Positions 54,749-64,000 of a stretch of DNA of 64,000 nt are shown here, one piece after another (position 1 is the first letter of the stretch; each line of letters starts with the position of its first letter). The position numbers were made by a program, and so were the translations under genes. Location of the stretch: the NCBI GenBank assembly GCA_946122785.1, contig CAMGYJ010000011.1:23933007-23997006 (forward strand), given 5' to 3'. A model generated the notes under the pieces. It saw nothing but the letters and a program-made list of their open reading frames with translations. It was not told the origin of the DNA and made no database searches. Source of the DNA: Linum tenue. Taxonomy: Eukaryota > Streptophyta > Magnoliopsida > Malpighiales > Linaceae.

Positions 54749-57369
54749 ATATATATATATATGTATAATATATATATATATAATATGTATACTTATCTAA
54801 TCGATCGATAATCCAATTTTCGTCGAAATACTATCAAAACACTCGATTTTAAATCGTGAATTTTCTAGCGATCGAAATATGGGTTTTTCTCGGAGCAGCA
54901 TGTTACAGAAAGCGAGCATTCTCATCTAGATGAAACTTCCTAAACAATAACCTTTATCACTTGTTTATTTCGTTGAATCCTAACACTGATTTTACTTTTC
55001 TTAGTAGCTTTATTCGAATCATTTTAAGGAACCTCAACCCGTTGGATTTACTTTTCTTTTCTTTTTACCATAACCATCTAGTTTTGAGTAACTACCTTCG
55101 AAAGACCTCATTGAATACGACCCTATGAATTATAAGGATTATTACTACATCACTATCCCTTGATTTTTGTCCACTGATACGATTGGAGGTGAGACAGATG
55201 ATTATGTACCAGTCCCCATACTTCGAGTAAGATTCCATCTCAATAATGGGCTCCCGCCTTCTTGTAGTACGAGGCTCATTCCTCATTAGATGAGCATTAG
55301 ATCTCCTAGGAAGTTCAACCTCCTCTGGTTCCACTCATGGTAGATCAGATAATCTAGAATGGCGAGATGAGGATGTGCCATCATCCATCTTTTTGTCCTT
55401 GTGACGTCCTATTAGTTAGTTGAATGTTTTATCCATTTCTGTATAATAGAAAGTAGCAAAATGAGAACAAATGGAATCACCCCACACTTTAAAGCATGGC
55501 TTCTTATATATGGGATGTCGTCGTCATCTTCCTCCATGGCCCCCTTCGACGACCCTTGTCTCCTTGTCGCTACTGGAGTCTCTGGGACCCTGCTGATCAA
55601 TTCCCTTATGCCTTCTGAATTCGCCGCTAAGGATTCCAACAAACAAGAAGCAGAACATGTAGAGCCTTCAATAATTGGATCCAAAAATCAATAGAGACCA
55701 CCACTTTGATGCATTGTTCTCAGTTATTGATCAATCCTTGCATGTATTGTCAATTGTTCGCTTACCACCATCGTGCGGCCAATTGGTTCTCTATTTCAAC
55801 GCCTTTCTGGTTTGCTTTTGGAAACCATCTCCGAGTCTCCCAAGTTGATGGTCGTTTATTGTCTTTCTACATTGCTCCGTCCTAGATGGTCATCAGAGTG
55901 CCTTAGGCTTGGGCTCCTCTTTGACCTTCGGCTCGCAAGACCAGCCGCACATGACACCAGATGCCTGCACTGACACCCGAACTGAGCAAAAACTGGAATG
56001 AAATACATTGATGGGATAGAGCACACATGTTATAAGTAGCTGCAAGCTTGCAACCAGTAAGACTGGCAGCGAGCGGATTTCCTCTTATCATTATATGTTG
56101 AAGGTAGGGGGTGCCTTCTTTTTTAGACTCATGGGTTAGTATTTTTCATTTATCAAAATTATTATGCTTTTTAATTAGTGGGCTACTAGTTTGTGCTTCC
56201 TCCCAAGTCATAGGTGGGTCATAGGTGGTCCGAGTTCCTTTTGTAGTTGCTTTAGCTCATTCATTATGTTTTCTAGGTGGTCTATTAGCTCTGTTTATTT
56301 ATAGGATTTCTCGGCCCAATTGTTTGTTTTCCAAATTCATTGGTGCTAATGGTTATTGGCTTCACTGCTTTTGTTGTGCTTTTGAAGCATCGCTGCTCTG
56401 GTTAGTGCTGTGTTAGGTGCTTCGTGTTTGTTGTTTTCCTTTCAATTTCGCCAAGCCTCATTCCTGGCTAGGTGTGTTTTATTTTGTAGGTAGAAATTGA
56501 TCCTACTACTTTTGGCATACGATACCTCTCCTTCGTTTGATCAACTTATCATGAGAATCATTATTGGCGGTGCCCCATTTCCGGCAATGGAGTTTGGCAT
56601 GCTTTTAATGGGAGTCTCTTAATCGGTTGCAAGATGGAGTGAGCCAGTTGTTCTAATTTGTGTCGGTGAGTATATCAATGTGGGTTGGGCCAACTTGCTC
56701 TATTGGAGAACATTTGTTTGTTAATTTTGTAGGTGATTCTTCTTACCAGAAACTATAATGATTTGCTTCTCTTTTCAGCATGGTTAGTCCCATGATTTTC
56801 ATATAGGGTAGAAGTCATGGATATTGCCCATGTTGTATATGTATAAAAGAGTTGCCTGTTGTGTGGAGAAAAGTCTCTTCTATCGATGGTTCGACTATTT
56901 TTTTACCATCATCCCATTCTCTTATATGTATTACAATGGTTGGCTACAAAGGCTTACAATTCGTATCTAGTTGTTCCCGTTTGGGAATATCTTTGACACA
57001 CAAAAAATATGGTTTCTTCTATAAGCTAATTATGTGAACTTCTAAGGTAAGCATTAATAAGAATAGGTTATACGATGACATACTCATCTAATCTCATTAA
57101 GCATTAAAGAACATAAGAATATGAAATATTAAAGCTCATAAAAGCATAGGTTAGATGAACCAAATATCTAATGAAGCAAGCATTGATGAATCATAATTCA
57201 CATAATCATTCAATGGTACATTCATTTTATTGAAAAAGTTGGTACAAGTAGAATAATATTCAATCCAACTATCAATTCATTAAGCACCAAAACTTTCGAA
57301 AATGCGTATCATCATATTCGAATTTAAATCATCACATTTTAAGAAATTTTGATATGACCTTTGGCAAAT
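54749..57369. other. Intergenic, short frames only
   Basis: AT-rich, probably decayed repeat DNA. Minus-strand frames at 55334-55092 (with a copia-like ELPRRSNAHLMRNEP motif) and 55684-55412, and a + frame at 55461-55694 over the same place, have no supported function. The 56100-57040 stretch carries short hydrophobic frames with many stops. No tRNA or other RNA gene was seen. Confidence 0.45.
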
Positions 57370-58903
57370 TGACACGTCTCGAATATCACAATTTAAATCC
57401 CGACTAAGGGCCAAGTATAAACTCTAGCCGGGTGCAATATAGGGCAAGTATGTTTTAAAAGCCAAACCCAGACCGGTCCATGTACCCATACTTCAACTGT
57501 TTGAAACATTATCTAGCAATTGATTTTTAGTTAAGACTATGGACTATAATTAAAAAAAATTGGAAATGTAAATGGTTTTGAACACTAAATGAGAAGGCTT
57601 CACCCGAGTGTTGCTCCCCCTAGCTAGTAATCACGATTTGTTGAGTCGAATGCGAATGTGTGGTAAAAGTGGTTGCAAACCGTAAGGAAGCGCAAAAAGT
57701 GACCATGCTTCACTCTCTCGGTCGTTAGGCCAAGAGATATAAAATCAAGCTACCAAAATAGCTCTTTTGGCTAATCGACTAAGGTTCGCTTAGGCTTCTC
57801 TCTCGAAACATAGTCCGGATGGCCAAAATACAACCTACCCAAGGTGCTAAAATATAGTACGAGGTTTGCTCTAATTCGGCTTAAGTAGGTGGCTCAACTT
57901 GGCCAAGGAATCCTAGCTTTTGAAAGCCTCTTAACAAGAAGGGGATTTCACTCAACCTAGGTCAGATTGGCATATGAGTTGGAAATGGAAAACAGAACGC
58001 ACAACCTTCATGAAAATACCTCAATACTTGCATTAAAACACAACCACACACAAATCATTCAATCCATACAAACATTCACATGATTCTAGCTAGGGTTCAG
58101 AAACAACCAAATGAAAGAAGGGAACTACTCCATGTTATGATGCGGGAATAAACAAAGGAGAAGAGAAAAGACCATCTTGAGATTCTTTGCTTTTTCCTGT
58201 GGTGTGGAGATCAACCATTGAGGATGAGAATCCCAAATCTTGGAGCTTGGATGAAACCCTAACCTTCTTCTCCTCTCTTGTTCATCACTTTCTCTCTCTA
58301 GAAATCTCAGGAAGAAGAAGTTTTCTCACACTAGGCTCTCCCTTTTCTCTTTCAGCTCAACTCTCCTTTTCACCCATATCGACGACTTTTCACAGTCCCA
58401 GTTCACGGCCGTGAAAACTAAGCCTAGACTGTGATCCTGAACAAAAGCGCGTCGTTTCATTAATGCTCTTCACGGTCTGGAGTGGATTATCACGGTCAAG
58501 TGATTGTGATGTCTCGAAAGCCCACGAGGTGGAAAAACTTCTTTGGACTCCATGCACTTCATGATCTTGACCTCGTCATCATGGTCGGCTGATCGTGAAA
58601 TCCTGGCCTCCACCATGAACCTCGGTTGATTGCTCCCTTTTGATCCATTTTTGCCCCTTTTCATCTAACTTTCGTTCCCGAGGTCGACTCCACCTGCTAG
58701 GATCTGAAACATACTAGAAACAAGCACAACCTAGCGTGAAATCAAACCTCACGAAGTGAAAATACCTCAAACATTTAAGAAAAACGAGGGTAAAATGTGT
58801 ACAATTGACCCGAATCACAAATTCATCCATCCAACAAAATGCAGACATTCAAAACTTAATAAGTATCCCTAGAAACACATCATAAGCATACTAGATATCA
58901 TCA
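57370..58903 (-). repeat. Old LTR related to the young LTR element
   Basis: Read on the minus strand it starts TGATGATATC and ends ACGTGTCA, 1,534 bp, against TGATAGCATC, GCGTGTCA and 1,562 bp in the young LTRs. It shares ACGCTAGGTTGTG followed by CAG-TCCTAGCA near the start. In the place of the ATTACGG cluster it has CACGGCCGTG, CACGGTC and GACCGTG words (58380-58600). The flanking 5-mers differ (CAAAT, ATGAA) and there is no primer site next to it, so it is a remnant or a rearranged solo LTR. Confidence 0.6.
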
Positions 58904-58909
58904 ATGAAT

Positions 58910-59517
58910 CATAGAACATTTAATTGTGCTTAATAGAGCCAAACAATTGCTATGTAAAGAGCAAGAACTGATGGACCATGGGTTAAGAGACAATTTAAGA
59001 GGCTTAAAGGGATTTTGGGAGCATTCATGGTGGAAGAAAATGGCTCTGCAAGCAAGGCTATGAGTTTGTTGATGTGGAATTGATTGGGAGAATATATAAT
59101 TTTCGTGGTCCAAAGATGAAGGTCTGAGTACAACGATACAAAGATCAAATTGGATCATTCATGATGGACATGGATTTGCAAGAAGGAAAGTATCAACTCG
59201 AGCTTTCTGGAGTCCACCCAATTGACCAGGATGAAGAGAAGATGGGCTTGGAGGAATGAGAAGTGAATTCGGCCTAGAAGGAATAAAGATCTCCCATGGG
59301 GTGAACACAAGGTGTGAAAGGAATACATGTGTAAAAGGAATATCAGGTGTGAACACAAGCCATGTGAGGGAGATTTTAAGGCTAGAATTAAAGGTTGAAT
59401 AAGTCAAATTTGTTTCCTTTTCTTTGTGAGACTTTGTTTACCTGTTAGTTAAGGATTTTAGCTTTCTTTCTTAGTTTAAGATTGGATTTTCGTTAACTAT
59501 ATAAGGAGGACGAGTTT
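58910..59517 (+). other. Promoter-like repeat DNA, left part (split by CACTA)
   Basis: Sequence resembling the 5' part of an LTR or promoter, with a TATA box CTATATAAGGAGG at about 59497-59509 shortly before the CACTA insertion. It seems to continue at 63708-64000. No coding signal. Confidence 0.4.
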
Positions 59518-60975
59518 CACTACAAAATGAATGAACTATAGGGACTACCATAAGGGACGTATTTGTCTCCAGAACTTAAACTCTAGTTAAATAGGGGACG
59601 CTATGTCAAATTTGTCCCCAAATGAAATTTTTTTGAATACGGGCCCTCTTAGAATCGTCCTTAGAGACTTCTGCACATGATGGATGGGCCTAAAACGAAA
59701 AGAGAGACTTCCGGTTATGGCTGTGCGCAGCCACCTTGAATTAAAATTTTCCAAATGTCCATGTCTTGCAAATAACAAATACCTTCACTTCTTTTGGGCT
59801 CATAAGTTTGTCCATGATACAAATTTGTAACGTAAAAATTTTTGTGGTACAAACTTAATTTTATATTGATAGTACAGTATAAAATGAGCTTGTACTATAA
59901 CATAAAGGTACAAATAGTCACATTAATAAGAACCCAACACATTCATTAAAAAAACATAAAGACACAAATTCATTTACGATACAAACTGAATTTGTACTTT
60001 TATAATATGCACAAACTGAATTCGTATTATAATATAAAGATACAAATTCCTTCATGATACAAATTGAACTTGTACTTTTAACATTATAGTACAAGTTTAA
60101 TTTGTATCTCGAGCGACCAATGCTTTAGAACATAGTTTGAGGTCTCTTATAGTATATTTTTCATCATTCAATTAATTATTAGCATCCTCTAAATTTTTTC
60201 CCTCTCCACCTTTGAATTCACAAGTTGCTATTTGGAGACCAATATAATTTATTTATCATTTTGGAATTAGTGATAATTCTATAATTACTGTGTAAGAAAT
60301 TATTAGTACTTTTATAAGGTTTTTAGTTTGCTCAAAGAGGTCAAGAAAAAAAAATGCCCTAATTGTGACCACAATTAACTAGTTGTCCCTATAAACTACA
60401 TAGGGACCAATTTGTTATCTTGAAGACACTAGTTAATGGATAAATAAATAATTTTTAATGTTATATAGGTAATCTTCGTTAGTTACTTAGGAAGACAAAG
60501 ACTAAGAGACAAATGGTCGTGCCTACAAGGTACATAGGGAGACAATTAGTAGTCTTTCAAAGACACAAGCTAAGAGATTGGACGTCCCCGCAAGTTACAC
60601 ATGGGGCATTCATCTGCGAAGACACAAGTGAAGGGACCATTGGTCGTATGTAAATGTTATATAGGTGACAATTTGTTGTCCCTAAAACACATATAGGTGC
60701 CAACTTGTTGTACCTTAAACTATAGTATATATGAGACCACAGGTTATTCTTAAACAAAATTGTTGAGAATGATATGTTGACTCTAATTTGAGACCTATAG
60801 AGAAGACATGTTGAACCAATGATCAATATATTTCCCTAGAATAACCATAATACTATTATGAAACGGATAATGGATTAGAGGGAGAACATTTGTCTTTCAC
60901 AAGTGAACTATTATTATTTATTAAGTCATTCAATCACTTATCTTGCGTTATTGGAGCGAACAAAAGTATGTCTAT

Positions 60976-61459
60976 GTTTGGCCCGGCTTTTAGAAGTGCT
61001 TTTCGATTTCAAAATCTAAAGCATGGCCAAACACGTCTAAAATCTCGGCTTTTGAAAAGTCGAAAAGCGCTTTTGTATAACATAAAAGCAGAAGCTCTGA
61101 ATTGGAGCTTCTGCGAAAAGCTGTTTTGAAAATACAAGATTATCCTTACCATATTTTAATTTTATTTTAGAAAATATAATTTCCTTTCATTTATATCATT
61201 TTAAAGATAAAATAAATTATAAAATCATTATTTAATATAAAAGGAATCCAACAAGATCCATTTTGACTACTTTTTAGTGTTTAGAATTTTTATTCATATT
61301 TTATCTTATAAGTCCTTTATAGTCATTTTACACAACCGCTCATATTAAAAAGCACTTCTAATAGTTTTACAGCCAAACACTAAACTGCTTTTTTTAAAAG
61401 GACTTATCTAAAAGCTCTAGCCAGAAGCTGCTTTTGCAAAAGCTACCGCAGGGCCAAAC
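60976..61459. mobile_element. Small TIR element inside the CACTA
   Basis: Ends GTTTGGCCCGGCTTTTAGAA and, read inward from the right, GTTTGGCCCTGCGGTAGCTT, followed on both sides by AAGCNGCTTTTG / AGAAGTGCTTTT-type words in inverted arrangement. About 484 bp, noncoding. The target duplication could not be settled, so the superfamily is open. Confidence 0.6.
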
Positions 61460-61559
61460 TAAACTTATATATCCTAAACTTGTAGTTTAAAAAGGTATAT
61501 ATTAATCTTAGTCAAATTTAAACAAAAGAATTTCGTAAACAATTAAAACAGGATTTAAT

Positions 61560-62005
61560 AGTTATCATCAGCCGTTTATTTATATTGATCAAATCTCAAT
61601 CGTCCATATAGCTTTAAATAACAACAAAAACCCTAGTTCAACATCCATCATCTTCTCTCCGTTGAGTGGTCTCTGTTCCTTTTTTGTTCCACCCAGTGGT
61701 GTTAGCATTTTTGGATTGGAATCTCTCTCGTAGCTATCGGCGTCGGGGCTCCTTTCTCCGCTCCAGCTATGGACGCCTAGCAATGGTAGGATTTAGATTA
61801 GTTCCTTATTTTTACTATTTGTTTTTTTCTTTAACTCAACATTAGTTTTAGATCTATCCTTCTTCGACATGGTTTCTTATGATGTATCTTCTAGACTCGA
61901 CGATGACGACAAAGTCGGTGGTGAAGTTGTGGATGTTGTATGGGTGACGTTACGATGCAGTGGTAACTAATTACATGAGGTGCCTACACATGGTGGCTTC
62001 ACTTA
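61560..62005 (+). other. Leader-like, possibly captured host fragment
   Basis: Carries AAAAACCCTAGTTC followed by CT-rich TCATCTTCTCTCCG, as plant gene leaders do, then a short ATG frame ending soon and an intron-like T-rich part. No protein identified. Confidence 0.3.
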
Positions 62006-62168
62006 GGTGAGACGACGACTGAGAATGATAGCACAACACAACGGAAATATTTGTTCTTGTCTATTGTTTATTGTAGGAACAATTCCACTACATATTATTA
62101 TTTTAATAGATCTCGTTATCAAATCAATTTTATCTCCAATTTGGCCAATCTTGTTCGATCAGTTTACA

Positions 62169-63014
62169 CGGGAACGGATCATGTCAGTAACCTTATGGTG
62201 AGTAACCATGACTAACCCGTCCACATCAGCATGACATCAGCATCCCTCTCTCTTCTGGAAAGCCTTTAATTTTCCCCTCCTTAATATTTGACGGACAATT
62301 TCTCACTTGTTTTAAGTCGAATTTAATTCTTTTGCACAGTTAGATCAGATTAATTATGCTCTTCAAAATGATATCCACTTTGATATATTTTTGGAATAAA
62401 AAAAATTGAACCATTTTTTAACAGTCTATACCATATGGTATTGACTGGTATTCAAATAAGAGCATACCTATGGTTTGAAAAGTGTATCATGGTGGTATGA
62501 ACAAACCAAAATTGTAGGATGGTTGAATACATGATAGTAGAAGTATATTAACTGTTATTTACGAATTTTAACATCGTGTACCACAAGATACCACCCCGTA
62601 CCAGGGTGGTATTTTGTGGTATTGTGTGGTAGTATTTGGTCCTGTAATTTGTTCACCTAGAAATTTGTAGATCCAATAGATCATGATGAACTCGTTTCTT
62701 CTATGCAAACTTTTTCAAAAACGAATTAAAAACGAAGAAGATACCATATGGTATGCAGTTGGTACAGAGAGACAAGAATTTTTTTTCTCAAAAAATATTG
62801 AAAATGGATCTCGTTTTGTAGCGAATTCTTTCCATCTGTGCAAAAAAATATTGAAATCCGAGTTAAAACGAAGACTATATGAGCCAATTAAGAAAATAAG
62901 GTAAAATACAAATAACCTTTAATTCTCCATCCTTAGATCTGGATTTTCTGAATAAAGGATCCAAATTTAGTTATTGATGGGTGCATAACCATGGGTTATG
63001 CACCTATCCTGAGC
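62169..63014. mobile_element. MULE MITE with perfect 9-bp TSD
   Basis: An 846-bp element between CAGTTTACA (62160-62168) and CAGTTTACA (63015-63023). One end is CGGGAACGGATCATGTCAGT; the other has the hairpin GTGCATAACC-ATG-GGTTATGCAC. It is an inverted relative of both units in 37762-39781, including CATACCATATGGTA, GATCATGATGAACTCGTT and AACTTAAATTT-like words. No coding sequence. Confidence 0.9.
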
Positions 63015-63707
63015 CAGTTTACATAGCATACCAATGGCTTATACAAACGAAATATGACATATTTGCAAAATATGTCACAAGCAATTATCTTTCAATCCTA
63101 CGACAAAATTACCAAATAATTTCATTTGCAAAATTGTCCCTAAAATTCACAATTTATCAGTCGCCAAACCACAACTTAAGAGACAATTGTTTGTCCCTAA
63201 AAATCACAATGGGAAGAGTTTGTCATCTCCACAGATATAGTATTAGGGATGACTCGTTGTCCTTGAATAAAACTTTTAGAGACAATTTGCAGACTCCAAT
63301 ATGATACATATCGGGATAACAAGTCGACCCTATGAATAGAAAAGGGGACGATATGGTGTCCTATATAGCCACAACACAATCTTGAAATGGATTATAGCGG
63401 ACAATATTTTGTCCCTAAAAATATTGTTTAGGGGACGACTTACTGTCGCTAAAGTCCTGGTTATAGGGACGACATGTTGTTTTTTATGGAATAAAAACGA
63501 GACTACGATTCATAATTATTGGGGACGAATGTCGTCCCTAATATTGGGGACGACTTAGTTTTTTGTCTTCCCCAAAAGAATAGAGGACAAGAGTATAGGG
63601 AACCACATATTGGGGACGACTAAGTTGTCTCCAAAAACTATGAGGACGATTTTTCCTATTTTCGGGGACAACTTTTGTCATCCCCAGATCTTCTCTTTTT
63701 TGTAGTG

Positions 63708-64000
63708 TTATATGTATTTTTTATCAAGTTTTCAATCAATCAAAGTCAAGTTTCAAGTTCAATACGAACGAGTTTCTGTGCAAGCTTCTGTCGAGAGTCT
63801 CCGGTTGTTTTCACGTGTCTCTTATCAACTAGAGAACGTGTCTGGTTGTGTCTCTTATCATCTATATCAATTACCCCTTTCCACGAGTTGATTCTGTCCG
63901 ATTGGTTTAATATACCAATTGCCGTTTGTCACGAGTTAGGATTGTCCGATTGATTTAGCATCTATCTTTTATTTTCGAGTTCAAGAAATTCGAGGAAATC
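63708..64000 (+). other. Promoter/LTR-like repeat DNA, right part
   Basis: Continues the sequence interrupted at 59517, with short tandem-like words (TTGTCCGATTG twice, CACGAGTTR twice, GTGTCTCTTATCA twice). It reads like the R-U5 part of an LTR, but the window ends before any primer site could be seen. Confidence 0.4.

Larger units (their letters stand above)
59518..63707. mobile_element. Non-autonomous CACTA (En/Spm) transposon
   Basis: A 4,190-bp element with ends CACTACAAAATGAATG and ...CTTTTTTGTAGTG. Flanking triplets TTT and TTA agree at two of three positions, as expected for the 3-bp CACTA duplication with one change. Both ends carry repeated short motifs of the type GGGGACGAC / GTCGTCCCC and TTGTCCCTAAA, the subterminal repeats bound by TNPA-like proteins. 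No transposase frame. It contains a hAT-like small element (60976-61459), leader-like captured DNA (61560-62005) and a MULE MITE (62169-63014). Confidence 0.85.

Noticed and set aside
57370..58903. Solo LTR with target duplication
   Set aside because: The flanking 5-mers CAAAT and ATGAA do not match, so a simple solo LTR is not supported; kept only as an old LTR remnant.

Overview
This is a transposon-rich stretch of a flowering-plant nuclear genome, most likely a eudicot. The evidence is introns with GT..AG borders, plant-type LINEs with DUF4283/CCHC ORF1 proteins, an LTR retroelement primed by tRNA-Asp, and hAT, MULE, CACTA and Harbinger elements. One convincing host gene is present: a plant homologue of SCAPER on the + strand at 19046-32025, in eight exons that all join in phase 0.

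Layout. 1-3741: 5' half of a hAT transposon (RICESLEEPER-like transposase, minus strand) running off the left edge. 3742-8546: tandem and dispersed repeats plus two terminal-inverted-repeat elements sitting inside (TA)n microsatellites. 8565-15757: an old, nearly full-length L1-type LINE (minus strand). 15776-18440: MITE copies, a (TAA)n tract, a small hAT-like MITE and a LINE remnant. 18441-32470: the SCAPER-like gene. 32736-41812: mostly DNA transposons with readable target duplications, namely two non-autonomous hATs (8-bp TSDs), a Pack-MULE carrying a DUF1442 gene fragment (9-bp TSD), a composite MULE-like element and a Harbinger MITE (TTA TSD). 41928-54160: a second L1-type LINE (18-bp perfect TSD) split inside ORF1 by a very young non-autonomous LTR retrotransposon (47074-53251, 5-bp TSD, LTRs that look identical). 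54344-58903: another (TA)n-embedded MITE, decayed sequence and an old relative of the young LTR. 58910-64000: promoter-like repeat DNA split by a non-autonomous CACTA element (59518-63707), which itself contains a MULE MITE.

The most unusual item is the SCAPER-like gene. Its second exon is a single 5,970-nt open reading frame dominated by about fifty degenerate ~30-residue repeats. Within these lie five copies of a 198-201-residue higher-order repeat, taking the predicted protein to 3,217 residues. Known plant relatives, from memory, are roughly half that size. The nesting order (LINE, then LTR element; MULE, then Harbinger MITE; unknown repeat, then CACTA, with MULE inside) gives a relative history of insertion. 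Several non-autonomous elements share ends with autonomous relatives seen here.
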